Of a stretch of 64,000 bases of DNA, positions 34,559-43,841 are shown piece after piece. The position numbers were made by a program, and so were the translations under genes. The stretch covers positions 62,001 through 126,000 of the forward strand of contig NZ_BCNV01000007.1 in NCBI RefSeq assembly GCF_001570725.1. The letters are read 5' to 3'. A model generated the notes under the pieces. That model saw only the letters and a list, made by a program, of their open reading frames with translations, was not told where the DNA came from and ran no database searches. Source of the DNA: Paenibacillus amylolyticus. GTDB taxonomy: Bacteria > Bacillota > Bacilli > Paenibacillales > Paenibacillaceae. Position 1 is the first letter of the stretch. Each line of letters starts with the position of its first letter.

Positions 34559-35311
34559 CTATAATTCAGAGCTGTTATAACGTTGATGTATCAGTTCCGC
34601 TTTGTTCTGAAGCTCCATTAAGTCTTTATGTTCAATCGTTGATACAATATCCGATATCTTGGAATCCACGTCTCTAAGACCATTCAGCAGCATACGCCGA
34701 TTATTGCGTTTGGCTTCTCCACTTAAACGTAGAAATGGATTAATAAAACCGTTCAGGTCTTTCAAAATCAGTCTGCGTACCGTGTGGTTGATATCCCCGT
34801 TATTTAGTTCTTGAAGGGAAGGGATCACACGCTGCAAACGGGCAAACAACGCCAGTGATTTCTCCACGATCTCATTATCCAGCTCGTTCTTCTGACCTTC
34901 GGAGATAATCATATCCTCCAGAACTTCCAAGTATTCAATCACCGGATCAAATACAGGATCTGGTTCGTTCCGGGGAGGCTTCGCTTGTTCTGTGCCCGCA
35001 TGTTGTGCGGGAGTGGAACTCGAATGAGGCTGTGCCGGAGAAGCTTCTATAGCCCCTGTTGGCACTGCGCTCGGTGCTTGTCCCCCGTTCAAGCGGGATG
35101 GTTCATTTCCGATATCTGTTATGGGTACAGGGGCTGATGACGAACCCTCGACCTGTGTACGTGGCGTGGATCGTGAAGGAATCAGTCCCCCGACCACAGT
35201 TGCCAGTGCCGGAATCGCCCACGTGATCACATCCGGTAGAAAGGGACTCGAGATTGCCGCGAGACCGTAACCGACCAATGCGCCTATACCTATCTTCGTT
35301 TTCCGTAACAT
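34559..35311 (-). CDS. XpaC-like membrane-associated protein paired with TelA
   Basis: 250 residues. The N-terminus is hydrophobic (KIGIGALVGYGLAAI, then ITWAIPALATVVGGLIP), giving one or two membrane segments. A low-complexity Pro/Ser/Ala linker (about 45-115) follows. The C-terminal half is helical (about 118-250), with VIEYLEVLEDMI and RRMLLNGLRDVDSKISDIV. Position directly before telA and the helical C-terminus match the XpaC (5-bromo-4-chloroindolyl phosphate hydrolysis) group, which accompanies TelA in Bacillus. The match is by layout more than by motif. It would tether TelA to the membrane. Confidence 0.6.
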   Translation of the reverse strand: MLRKTKIGIGALVGYGLAAISSPFLPDVITWAIPALATVVGGLIPSRSTPRTQVEGSSSAPVPITDIGNEPSRLNGGQAPSAVPTGAIEASPAQPHSSSTPAQHAGTEQAKPPRNEPDPVFDPVIEYLEVLEDMIISEGQKNELDNEIVEKSLALFARLQRVIPSLQELNNGDINHTVRRLILKDLNGFINPFLRLSGEAKRNNRRMLLNGLRDVDSKISDIVSTIEHKDLMELQNKAELIHQRYNSSEL

Positions 35312-35394
35312 TACTTGTCCTCCTGCCTTAACAACACTTATCCGTATTGTAAAAAAACCATCCAGAAGGTGTCAATGTTGAGGAAAATTCTCAG

Positions 35395-36444
35395 CTAGAC
35401 GTGGTGTACTCCGCTTACCTTCTGAACGTCGATTATAAATGGCTGTTCGATATGACTTCCCAGTATGCCAAACTTCGGATGAAGTGGTCCAATATCATGG
35501 CCAAGTGCAGACTTGACCGCCAGATAAGGGAAGTTCACGCCCGACAGACAAGACATATGCAATCCACCCGACATTCGCGGATTGATCTCAAGCAGCTTCG
35601 GTGTATCCTTGCGATATTTCATCTGTATATTAAAATTATAAGGAATCCGATATACTTCTGCTACATTGCGGGCAATCGCCAGCAATTCCTCGTTTTCTTC
35701 GAGTAAACGTAAACGTCCTCTTTCTTTTCTACGCGGGATCGCCGTTATGAGTTTCCCATTGCGGTCCGAAAGACAATCAATGCTGTATTCATATCCTTCC
35801 AGTACCTCCATCACCATGACGTTGGGAAAGGACGGAGCAGAAGAGAAAGCGCGCAGGGCATCTTCATACGAAATGGAGTTAAGCGCGTATCCGAACAACT
35901 CCTGCAACGGATCACGCTCATTGTTGATCACCCGGAATCCCATGCCGCCCTCACCATTACATGGTTTGAAGCATACATCATGTCCACGTGCACGCAGCGC
36001 CTCATAGGCTTGCTGGAATTGTGCAGCATTACTGACCGTGAAATAATCCGGAATCTCCATAATGCCCTTCTCACGCACCGATTCATAGAAGCGGTCTTTC
36101 TCCATCAATTGTTCCAGCAATTCCGTGTCCGAGCATACGATAACCCGTGTACCGATCTCTTCGAACAGGGAGATATGTCTGCTGATGTCCAGCATGTTCC
36201 AGCGTGGAATAAACACATCAATCTGATGACGACGGCAAAAGTCGAGGCAAAAATCAACATATTCCCGGCCCGTTACACGCGGTTCAACTTCTGCAACATC
36301 ACAGCCCTGTAATGCCATGTGTCCCGGATCAGGATGAGTACCGTAGATCTCAAATTCCATGCCGTCCTCATTGTCCCGAATTGCATTCATATAATGATAC
36401 GTTACAGAGAACCAACGGTTGAAGTAAATCTTCATTTTTTTCAT
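35395..36444 (-). CDS. ATP-grasp ligase of the Ter biosynthetic module
   Basis: 349 residues. ATP-grasp features are the central FKPCNGEGGMGFRVI nucleotide loop, the VMEVLEGYEYSIDCL strand and the metal-binding LEINPRMSGG. The N-terminal domain is Rossmann-like (IYFNRWFSVTYHYM). ATP-grasp enzymes join a carboxylate to an amine or similar group through an acyl phosphate. The gene directly follows the HAD phosphatase (1-base spacing) with GGGAGA before its ATG. In predicted Ter metabolic operons this enzyme is thought to decorate a sugar- or nucleoside-like product. The real substrate is unknown. Confidence 0.88.
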   Translation of the reverse strand: MKKMKIYFNRWFSVTYHYMNAIRDNEDGMEFEIYGTHPDPGHMALQGCDVAEVEPRVTGREYVDFCLDFCRRHQIDVFIPRWNMLDISRHISLFEEIGTRVIVCSDTELLEQLMEKDRFYESVREKGIMEIPDYFTVSNAAQFQQAYEALRARGHDVCFKPCNGEGGMGFRVINNERDPLQELFGYALNSISYEDALRAFSSAPSFPNVMVMEVLEGYEYSIDCLSDRNGKLITAIPRRKERGRLRLLEENEELLAIARNVAEVYRIPYNFNIQMKYRKDTPKLLEINPRMSGGLHMSCLSGVNFPYLAVKSALGHDIGPLHPKFGILGSHIEQPFIIDVQKVSGVHHV

Positions 36445-37293
36445 TTATACGGTCTCCCTTATCACGGCATGGTCTATCTGGATCTGTTGATCGTTATGAA
36501 TACGGTGGACGTAATCGAGAATCTCATCTGCTGCAAATGCACCGTATTGTTCCGTAAATTGATACGGTACTTGCTCAGGTACACGCTGTCTCTCCACATG
36601 CAACTCTCCGTGAGATGGAGCAATGGCATGCTGCGCAAAGTCCAGCAAACAACGATCCAGCAAAGAGTCACCTGAAGCAATCACAGGCACATCACCGATA
36701 CGTTGCCTAATATGCTCCACTGCAGCTCGTTTGTTCACGGCCGAAGGCACCAGATAGAGCTTGCGACCCTGAATTGAACTCTCCCATCCCAGCGTCTCTA
36801 ACACCCGAATCTTGTCCGCAATGCGTTCCATTGGAAGCTTGTCACGTTCAATCAGCAGCGCATAGAACAGCTCATCACACAATCGCTGGTTAATCACCCA
36901 CTCCGGGCTCAGTACATCGTCGAATAAATCCAGGATCTCTTCGGGAGTAGCTGCCTGTTGACGAAGCAAAGAACGGATGTGCAGATTCCATTCATCGTCC
37001 ACCTCACCGTCGACAATGATGTTGCCACCATTACTCGTCACCGCATATTTCGGGATACATTCGGTCTGAAAAATATGAATGCGCCGGTACTGCTCCACGG
37101 TACGTGTCGTCACAGGCATAAATACAATGTCTTGTGGCAAAGACTGCAACCGCTCCAGTGCATATGCTGACATAAACGCGGACAACTTGCCGTTAATCCA
37201 CTCTGCGGGAACTAGTCCCGGTGTATCTTCGGGAATACGGAGCGCACGACGGGAGTACACCAGCGTCTGGTCCAGATCACTTGCGTAGATCAT
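36445..37293 (-). CDS. HAD-superfamily phosphatase of the Ter biosynthetic module
   Basis: 282 residues from ATG 37293 (the ATG one codon upstream is equally in frame; spacing from GGAGG favours 37293). HAD motif I is SDLDQTLVYS with the nucleophile Asp, motif II is TTRTVEQYRR and motif IV is IASGDSLLD. A cap insertion lies between motifs II and III, as in the Cof/sucrose-phosphatase-like branch. It overlaps the StiP-type gene's stop codon and abuts the ATP-grasp gene. It probably removes phosphate from a ribosyl intermediate made by the two phosphoribosyltransferases upstream. Confidence 0.88.
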   Translation of the reverse strand: MIYASDLDQTLVYSRRALRIPEDTPGLVPAEWINGKLSAFMSAYALERLQSLPQDIVFMPVTTRTVEQYRRIHIFQTECIPKYAVTSNGGNIIVDGEVDDEWNLHIRSLLRQQAATPEEILDLFDDVLSPEWVINQRLCDELFYALLIERDKLPMERIADKIRVLETLGWESSIQGRKLYLVPSAVNKRAAVEHIRQRIGDVPVIASGDSLLDRCLLDFAQHAIAPSHGELHVERQRVPEQVPYQFTEQYGAFAADEILDYVHRIHNDQQIQIDHAVIRETV

Positions 37294-38444
37294 CATTCTC
37301 CTCCACCTCCCAGGGATTTAATAATGCCGCAACAGGAATAGGTTAGTCCCGGATATACCTCGACCGGCACATTTCTGTCTCTGGCGAGCATCATAATATG
37401 TTGTAAATCTGGATTGTCCAGTCGATCCACAAGAATTTTCCAAGGGACCCGGCGCAACAGTACTCGGGTTGTTTCTCCGATTCCAGGTTTGATCAGATTG
37501 ATGTTCGCAATGCCAAAGGATTGCTGGATGGACTCGATATCCTGCCAGCCTTTCCAGGTGATTTCCGAAGTATCGGTAGCATTGTCATCCGAGCGAACCT
37601 CCACTTGGTTCATCACCTGCGGAAAATGCTGAGCGATGGTATCCACGTATTGGGTCGATACATCCGCAGACGACCATTCACGATACCATTTGGCTCCGTG
37701 GAAATCTGCCGGTCCAATCAGATCATCCCGAAGTACTGTACGGCTCACGAGTCCTGAGACGGTGGAATTCAGACAAGCACTAGGAATAAGATAATCTTCC
37801 CTCGTTCCAAAGGTACCTGAGCATTGCCCCGGATCAGCCAACACAGCAAGATCATCATCCAGGTTTACGCCATAAGTCTGTTCCATTTGGTCACAGGACT
37901 CTTTCAGCACTTTGCGAATAGCCCCTTTGCCTGTCCAACCGTCTACAAACTGAATAGCTGTTTCCAGCCCATGCTGCTGTAAAATATATAAAATTGCGTT
38001 CTCGTCCATACCCTTGCCACGAATAATTGAAATGCTATAATGCGGAATCGTCACCTTGTATTTCAATTCAATATAACGCTTGATCAGAATACCCACAGGC
38101 GTTCCAGCTCGCGCCAGAGATACCAGAACAAGATCCAGTCCTCTGCGCTCCACAATCTTCTCAGCCACAATGGCGGTATGACGTGCGATTCTTGCGGCGG
38201 ATTGTTCCAGCGTCTGGTGAAACAGTTCGATGTATTCTGCTGTAGGCTGATATTCCACCGGCAGCATCTCCGAATAATGAACCCCGGATTGGATTGCCCG
38301 CTCCCGTTCACCCGTTCCCTTTTCCAGATCCACATGACTGATATCCTTCAATAGGAAAACAACGTCCGATGCAGCATAGCTGCCCATCGGTTCGGGAGAC
38401 TGAATCTCACGTTGTCTGATTAGCTCCAGTGTAGTTAAGTTCAT
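37293..38444 (-). CDS. StiP-type phosphoribosyltransferase/PELOTA-domain protein of the Ter module
   Basis: 383 residues from ATG 38444, which overlaps the upstream gene's stop (ATGA). The first half contains a phosphoribosyltransferase-like fold with LVLVSLARAGTPVGILIKRY, IIRGKGMDENAI and IQFVDGWTGKGAI. The family is labelled cysteine protease StiP in databases. Conserved Cys are seen in DPGQCSGTFG and in the C-terminal TYSCCGIIKSL, where a PELOTA-like RNA-binding domain is expected. In the Ter systems it is proposed to act on a ribosyl intermediate. Whether it is protease or transferase is not settled by sequence. Confidence 0.85.
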   Translation of the reverse strand: MNLTTLELIRQREIQSPEPMGSYAASDVVFLLKDISHVDLEKGTGERERAIQSGVHYSEMLPVEYQPTAEYIELFHQTLEQSAARIARHTAIVAEKIVERRGLDLVLVSLARAGTPVGILIKRYIELKYKVTIPHYSISIIRGKGMDENAILYILQQHGLETAIQFVDGWTGKGAIRKVLKESCDQMEQTYGVNLDDDLAVLADPGQCSGTFGTREDYLIPSACLNSTVSGLVSRTVLRDDLIGPADFHGAKWYREWSSADVSTQYVDTIAQHFPQVMNQVEVRSDDNATDTSEITWKGWQDIESIQQSFGIANINLIKPGIGETTRVLLRRVPWKILVDRLDNPDLQHIMMLARDRNVPVEVYPGLTYSCCGIIKSLGGGGE

Positions 38445-39874
38445 TGCTCGTTGTCCCCTGTCTTCTCTGGCAAGCCGCAATATACGATATGAATATGTGA
38501 GCATCCCAACTGCCCCAGTACCTTCAACATCGGTTCCATTCGTTCTTCGGACATCTGTCTCTCCAGCAGCACAAAAATCTCGTCATATTGTCCCGGGGCA
38601 ATGTTATAGATAAAGTTACGAACGGAAGCATCTTCCGGTGAGGTATATCCGGCACCACTAATAACAGCATATCCTGGAGCTGGATGTGTATGGATCGGAC
38701 TGCGGGTAGTGGATTGATACAACACGCCTTCTCCCATCTCGGCCGCAATACGCATTGGAATGTACATGAACTCCCCTGTTCCCATCACCAACGTCCGATC
38801 TCCTGTACGCTGCGATCGAAGTCGTTCTGCAATCCGGCTAATCTCCTCACGCAATACGCCATTATGTCGCGATTGCATACCAAATCTGCCCGTATGCTGA
38901 ACGTAGCTCGCTGTGCTGCGTTTGCCTTCACCATCCTCCGAAGTGGCATGCAGCTGTCCAAAGTCATCGGCAACGGTAGTTGTCTTAAGCGTTACGACAT
39001 GTTGGGACAACGGTTCGGCTTGCTGTGTTGGTTCCAACTTTGGAGTCCCCACCACTTCAATGCGGCCCTTCAACAGGCTCAACGGTGTAATGGTAATCCC
39101 CAACTCAGCTTCCAACTCGGCAAAACGAAGCTCGTCCGCTTCCGTACGCCAGTCTAGCAGTGAAGCAATCACATATTGCTTCCGAGGATAGCTAGCCTGA
39201 ATATCCCGAATGATATTCAACGTCGTTTTACCCGTCGTAATCTCGTCGTCCACCAGAACAATCGGACCCTCTCCTGCAAAGGCTTCATGATCCAACGCAT
39301 AACAACGATGAGCCATCGCGTGGGAGTGTTCTTCTTCAAATTGAATATCCGGATGCATCGCTGGAACATATTCGCGAGTGGTGTGAATGTAGGAAGCATG
39401 ATCAGCAAACATCTCGTACATACTGTGGCCCAGCGCTGTAGCTGTCTCGGCAAAACCAACAAAACGAATCGTTTCCGGCAAACTCAAGCTTTCTTGCAAC
39501 AGCATGTTGTACACTTGCCGGGCTTGCTTGGTATCAATTAACCCCTCGACCATTTCACGTTTCCACTTGGCTACTTGAGCGTTTGTCTCTTCCGTCTTTT
39601 CTGTCAGGTGCTCATACAGCAGAACAGCCAATGCCGCGCCGCTCAGAAGCGAGGTATACGGGTTAACCGGAATATGCTTGCCGAGCAGCTTACTTACAAA
39701 CAGAAATGAACGTTTCTTATTGATTCGTGCAGCCATTGAGAAAAGTGATTCCAGTGGCAGTTCCAGCGGGTTATGTGTGACCTGAACGTGCAGACTAAAT
39801 TGATCAAGAATTGGGAACGTAGTTATGTTGTTGTTCGTGCTTGGGCAAGAGCCCGACAAAATGCTGCTGTTCAT
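38441..39874 (-). CDS. Orotate-type phosphoribosyltransferase with TRSP domain
   Basis: 477 residues from ATG 39874, behind GGGGTG; it overlaps the lyase gene by about 70 bases. The PRPP-binding loop is IVLVDDEITTGKTT, the diagnostic type I phosphoribosyltransferase motif. Before it are HNPLELPLESLFSMAARINKKRSFLF and the GKHIPV stretch common to this subfamily. The last 120 residues form the TRSP domain (TGEFMYIPMRIAAEMG, PGYAVISGAGY, CSHIHIVYCG). It would attach ribose 5-phosphate to an acceptor, the first step towards the predicted nucleoside-like product. The acceptor is unknown. Confidence 0.9.
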   Translation of the reverse strand: MNSSILSGSCPSTNNNITTFPILDQFSLHVQVTHNPLELPLESLFSMAARINKKRSFLFVSKLLGKHIPVNPYTSLLSGAALAVLLYEHLTEKTEETNAQVAKWKREMVEGLIDTKQARQVYNMLLQESLSLPETIRFVGFAETATALGHSMYEMFADHASYIHTTREYVPAMHPDIQFEEEHSHAMAHRCYALDHEAFAGEGPIVLVDDEITTGKTTLNIIRDIQASYPRKQYVIASLLDWRTEADELRFAELEAELGITITPLSLLKGRIEVVGTPKLEPTQQAEPLSQHVVTLKTTTVADDFGQLHATSEDGEGKRSTASYVQHTGRFGMQSRHNGVLREEISRIAERLRSQRTGDRTLVMGTGEFMYIPMRIAAEMGEGVLYQSTTRSPIHTHPAPGYAVISGAGYTSPEDASVRNFIYNIAPGQYDEIFVLLERQMSEERMEPMLKVLGQLGCSHIHIVYCGLPEKTGDNEQ

Positions 39875-41024
39875 GTAACACCCCATATATTTGTGATCGG
39901 ATTAGAATTCGATTCGCCCAGCTCAAGTGTGGTTTAATCTCGTTCATTTTGTTATAGTAATTACTTTTGAACACACCCAGGCTACCGTCATTACGGGCTA
40001 TGATGTCTTGGGCATCGGAATATTCCTCATGTGTAACAACGTACATCGCTTGTACGGGCTTAATATGAGAAGGATGAATGATCGTTTTGCCTACAATTCC
40101 ATTTTCCTTGTCCATCATGACTTCACGCATCAATCCATCCATTGTGTTCGTAATATATTTCATTCTCAGATGCAGTCCTGATTTGCCGAGGGTTTCTTCG
40201 AATGGGGTCTGTCGCAATTGAGGTTTGAATACGCGCTCCCGCTGACTGAAATATTCCCAGACAGGACCCGAGATCACATATGGCTTGTCCATCCGCCCAA
40301 ACAGATTGATAATATCCGAGATGCAGTCACGGATCGTGGCAATATCGTATATGGTCAATTCCGGGCTGCGGCGTAGTCCAAACAGGCTGGAGAAATCGGT
40401 CGCACCAATACGTACATTAAGCACATATTCATCATTCTCATCGAGGATGTTTCGAAGGTCCAGCAAGGTCTCCCAACGTGTCTCACGATAGATTATCGAA
40501 GCAGTCTCCAATATGGGCATACCATAGAGAACGGGATAATGCTCCGGTTTCAGTTGATTATACTTGCGGATCTGGTCGAAATAAGCCCTGCCATTCCCCA
40601 CACAAAACTTGGGCAAAGCCAAGCCTGTCAGCATGGATACCAGTTCTCCCAACGTATCAATCAGACGTTCCAACTGTTGTGGTGAGCGTACACGAGCAAA
40701 CAGAAGAGGCATTCGATCCTGACTGAGCATGCCTGTCTCCATATAAGTCATCAGTTGAGTCAGATGCTGTACAAGACACTGTTCAGCAAACTCCACTTGG
40801 TCGTCACCAACAGCGTCCTCCAGATCAATAATAATAGTCGTTAGACCTTCATGCTTACCATTCATAATGTCGTCCGCGATATGAGTGCGCGTCGCGGGCA
40901 TATATAAAGCAGCCCCAACAGCATATGCCAGTAAATCTTTGGAAGTCCGGTGATTGAACGAGACGGGTGAAGAGAAAAATAAAGTATCTTCTTCTTCCAG
41001 ACTCAAAAAATTGAAATATTTCAG
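39804..41024 (-). CDS. HpcH/HpaI aldolase / citrate-lyase-like enzyme of the Ter module, probable CTG start
   Basis: 406 residues from CTG 41024; starting at ATG 41066 would give 420. The CTG has GAGGAGGAG at ideal spacing and begins the conserved LKYFNFLSLEEED stretch, while ATG 41066 has almost no ribosome site. The TIM-barrel has IIIDLEDAVGDDQ (metal/substrate acid), LFARVRSPQQL, LALPKFCVGN, GMPILETASII and VRIGATDFSSLFGLRR. This family makes or breaks C-C bonds of acyl-CoA or 2-oxo acids. An intrinsic terminator lies only 66 bases upstream. It is first in the metabolic half of the Ter operon. Confidence 0.87.
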   Translation of the reverse strand: MKYFNFLSLEEEDTLFFSSPVSFNHRTSKDLLAYAVGAALYMPATRTHIADDIMNGKHEGLTTIIIDLEDAVGDDQVEFAEQCLVQHLTQLMTYMETGMLSQDRMPLLFARVRSPQQLERLIDTLGELVSMLTGLALPKFCVGNGRAYFDQIRKYNQLKPEHYPVLYGMPILETASIIYRETRWETLLDLRNILDENDEYVLNVRIGATDFSSLFGLRRSPELTIYDIATIRDCISDIINLFGRMDKPYVISGPVWEYFSQRERVFKPQLRQTPFEETLGKSGLHLRMKYITNTMDGLMREVMMDKENGIVGKTIIHPSHIKPVQAMYVVTHEEYSDAQDIIARNDGSLGVFKSNYYNKMNEIKPHLSWANRILIRSQIYGVLHEQQHFVGLLPKHEQQHNYVPNS

Positions 41025-41090
41025 GATTGTCTCCTCCTCGCACCTTTGGCAATAGCCAATCTGCATGAATTGATTCCAGCTGTCGGGGCA

Positions 41091-41123
41091 TAAAAACCAA
41101 TCCCTCCTTAATCTGGAGGGATT
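41091..41123 (-). terminator. Intrinsic terminator between the terD genes and the biosynthetic genes
   Basis: A perfect AATCCCTCC / GGAGGGATT stem with a 7-base loop, then GGTTTTTATG on the minus strand. It lies between the TerD-TerA stop and the lyase start, splitting the locus. Confidence 0.85.
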
Positions 41124-41213
41124 GATGGTCTATTATCGAGGATAACGTTGGTCAACAGTATCCTTACAATGGTGCTGACCGATACAGCATTTATATTGAA
41201 TAATTACGAATGA

Positions 41214-42473
41214 TTATTTTCTTCCTGCAACCCACTGCATTCCCCAGTCATGAGCCTCGTCCAACGCCTGATGCCCATTATAGAACTGCACGATTCGTTC
41301 AATGCTGAATGTCTCATTGTTCACATTGCGTAACATCGCAATGCCACACATGCCGAGCGGACTCCCGTATTCATTCATTCGTACAATGATATCGGGACCG
41401 TCCTTCTGCTGAATGGTCACCACACCGTCTACTTGAGACCAGTTGGCCACACCACCATAAATATAGGTAAATACCAGAATGCGCTCAATTTCCGAGATGC
41501 GGGCACCATTAATCCGTAGATTCTCTCCCGTCTTAACCGATCCTGTCCGGTCATCCCCATCCAGAGCAATGTAAGGGAAACGGTTCAGTGAGCCAAACGT
41601 TTGTCCCAAAGCCTGAATCACGTCCCGTGTACCATCCTTCATCTCGAACAGGCAACCCAAGTCCAGATCCACACTCTTGCTACGACCAAATAACCCTTTG
41701 CTACCCTGTTGATTCCAGTTCAGGTTAATCAGGATTTCACCAAGTCCCCCCGCATTTTTCTTGAGGTTAATGGTGTCCCCCTTCTTCTTCAATTCAATTT
41801 TGCTGAAATTAATCGAATTCACAGGAGAAGGCGTCGGCTCGGGTGCGGGTACCGGGGGCGGTGGTGGAGTCGGTGCAGCTGTCGGAGGAACGGTTGAAGT
41901 CGTTGGCGCAGGAGCTGATCCACCCTCCACATCCACACCAAAGTTGGCACATAGTGCATTCAAGCCGCCTGCAAAACCCGACCCTATTGCATTGAACTTC
42001 CATTCTCCGTTATGGCGATACAATTCACCGATGACAATCGCGGTCTCCACTGTAAAACCGCTTCCCAGATCGTATCTCATCACTTCCTGACCTGTAGCTG
42101 CATTGGCAAACCGTAGAAAACCATGCTGAACCTGTCCAAAATGATGGCGTCGTTCTTCACCGTCATGAATCGTCAGGCTGAAGGCGATTTTCTCAATTCG
42201 AGCAGGAATTTTGTCAAGATCAATGGCGAACTGTTTCTTCTCGCCACCAACCTGCCCGCCATCCTTATACGTGATGAACGAGGTAGAGGGCTGGTTATAA
42301 AAGATAAAATCCTCATCTCCAGCCACTTTATTGTCTGAACCCAGAAGGAATGCTGATGTGTCCAGCTCCACACCCGAGGCTGCCTCCCAACCAATGCCTA
42401 CGGTTAGACGGGACAAGCCCGGATTGGTTTTGGTCAGGTCACTCTTCTGGCCTTTCACGACAGAAATCGCCAT
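41214..42473 (-). CDS. TerD-TerA fusion protein
   Basis: 419 residues. Residues 1-183 are a TerD domain starting MAISVVKGQKSDLTKTNPGL, with the calcium-binding region partly altered (VELDTSAFLL where paralogues have DFDLDAS). Residues about 185-220 are a Pro/Thr/Ala-rich linker. Residues about 222-419 match TerA-like proteins (INFSKIELKKKGDTI, SVDLDLGCLFEM, IALDGDDRTG, LVFTYIYGG). TerD domains are calcium-binding proteins that act near the membrane in tellurite, phage and peroxide stress. It is last of the terD series before a terminator. Confidence 0.9.
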   Translation of the reverse strand: MAISVVKGQKSDLTKTNPGLSRLTVGIGWEAASGVELDTSAFLLGSDNKVAGDEDFIFYNQPSTSFITYKDGGQVGGEKKQFAIDLDKIPARIEKIAFSLTIHDGEERRHHFGQVQHGFLRFANAATGQEVMRYDLGSGFTVETAIVIGELYRHNGEWKFNAIGSGFAGGLNALCANFGVDVEGGSAPAPTTSTVPPTAAPTPPPPPVPAPEPTPSPVNSINFSKIELKKKGDTINLKKNAGGLGEILINLNWNQQGSKGLFGRSKSVDLDLGCLFEMKDGTRDVIQALGQTFGSLNRFPYIALDGDDRTGSVKTGENLRINGARISEIERILVFTYIYGGVANWSQVDGVVTIQQKDGPDIIVRMNEYGSPLGMCGIAMLRNVNNETFSIERIVQFYNGHQALDEAHDWGMQWVAGRK

Positions 42474-42498
42474 AGCAGATTCACCTTTCTATGCCAAG

Positions 42499-43080
42499 TT
42501 ATTGTGCATCCAGTCCGTAATTTTTGCATAAAGCAGATAGTCCACCTGTAAAGCCGCTGCCTACCGCCTGGAATTTCCAGTCCGCACCTGCACGGTAAAA
42601 CTCACAGAACACCACAGCTGTTTCGGTAGAGTAGTCTTCTCCGAGGTCGAACCGAAGCACTTCCCGATCACTTGCAGCATCCACAACACGAACGAAAGCG
42701 TTGGAGACTTGTCCAAAATTCTGCCCTCGTCCATCTCCATCATAGATGGTTACGGTAATACCGATCCGGTGAATGTGCGCAGGGATTTTACTGAAATCCA
42801 CGACAACTTGCTCATCATCACCGTCACCCTCACCCGTACGATTATCACCGGTATGTGTCACTGAACCCGCACCGCCGCTTGGATTGTTGTAAAAAACAAA
42901 GTCATCCGTACCTTTGGCTTTTCCATCTTCGTACAACAAAAAAGCCGAAGCGTCCAGGTCAAAATCGACTCCACCACTATATTTGTTCGTATCCCAACCC
43001 AAACCAACCACCACACGGGTAAGGCCCGGATTCGTTTTAGTCAGGTCAATACGTTGTCCTTTGGCAAGACTGATTGTCAT
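42499..43080 (-). CDS. terD: TerD family stress protein
   Basis: 193 residues from ATG 43080, the start that gives the family's MTISLAKGQ; a GTG 4 codons earlier is possible. The calcium-binding loops are intact: GGVDFDLDASAFLL, DDFVFYNNP and HTGDNRTGEGDGDDEQ. Later motifs are FGQVSNAFVRVVDA and LGEDYSTETAVVFCEFYR. Cytoplasmic, single domain. One of three separate TerD paralogues plus a TerD-TerA fusion in a row, which arose by tandem duplication and then diverged. Confidence 0.95.
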   Translation of the reverse strand: MTISLAKGQRIDLTKTNPGLTRVVVGLGWDTNKYSGGVDFDLDASAFLLYEDGKAKGTDDFVFYNNPSGGAGSVTHTGDNRTGEGDGDDEQVVVDFSKIPAHIHRIGITVTIYDGDGRGQNFGQVSNAFVRVVDAASDREVLRFDLGEDYSTETAVVFCEFYRAGADWKFQAVGSGFTGGLSALCKNYGLDAQ

Positions 43081-43174
43081 TTGTTTTTCCACCCTTCCAA
43101 AGATATGTGATTAAATGAAAAGGAGAACCGTCCAGGAGACGGTTCTTCCCATCCTGTAAGTCGTTCTGTACGTC

Positions 43175-43750
43175 CTATTGCAAACCGTAATCGCGTGTCA
43201 ATCCAACCAATCCATCCTGGTAACCACTACCGATGGCACTGAACTTCCACTCGCCGTTATGACGATACAATTCACCAACAACTACACCTGTTTCGATGGA
43301 GAAGTCTTCTCCCAGGTCGAAACGAATCAGTTCTTCGCTGTTTGCTTCGTTGACGATTCGCACATAAGCACGGGAGACTTGTCCGAAGTTCTGGCTACGT
43401 TCTGTAGCTTCGTAGATTGTAATGGAGAAAGCAATTTTCTCTACATTTGCGGGTACGTTAGGCAGGTCGATATTGATCTGCTCATCATCACCATCGCCAT
43501 CTCCTGTACGGTTGTCACCGGTGTGAACAACAGAACCATTTTCATTTTGTGGATTGTTGAAGAAGATGAAGTTTTTCTCGCCTTCTACTTTACCGTTTGC
43601 ATTGGCACAAAATACCGATACATCCAGGTCAAAGTCTTTTCCGCCATCATACTTATTGGTATCCCAGCCCAAGCCTACTGTGATTTTTGTCAAACCTGGG
43701 TTCGTTTTAGTCAGATCGATTTTTTGACCTTTAGAGAGATTAATTGCCAT
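43175..43750 (-). CDS. terD: TerD family stress protein
   Basis: 191 residues, complete. Start MAINLSKGQKIDLTKTNPGL. The acid-rich calcium loops DFDLDVSVFC, FIFFNNPQNENG and HTGDNRTGDGDGDDEQ are all present, then FGQVSRAYVRIVNE, LGEDFSIETGVVVGELYR and a final GYQDGLVGLTRDYG. The closest match in the locus to the classic TerD/TerE and Bacillus YceD/YceE proteins. Gaps to its neighbours are about 90 bases, consistent with one transcript. Confidence 0.96.
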   Translation of the reverse strand: MAINLSKGQKIDLTKTNPGLTKITVGLGWDTNKYDGGKDFDLDVSVFCANANGKVEGEKNFIFFNNPQNENGSVVHTGDNRTGDGDGDDEQINIDLPNVPANVEKIAFSITIYEATERSQNFGQVSRAYVRIVNEANSEELIRFDLGEDFSIETGVVVGELYRHNGEWKFSAIGSGYQDGLVGLTRDYGLQ

Positions 43751-43841
43751 CGTATGATCATCCTCGCTTATTAAAATGTATTGTAGTTATCGTGACATAT
43801 GAATATCAGGATTATTGTCGATTTAGGTTAAAATTTTGTAC

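Noticed and set aside
38684..39541. Plus-strand frames opposite the phosphoribosyltransferase gene
   Set aside because: No ribosome site or motif; the minus strand has the PRPP-binding motif and operon overlaps.
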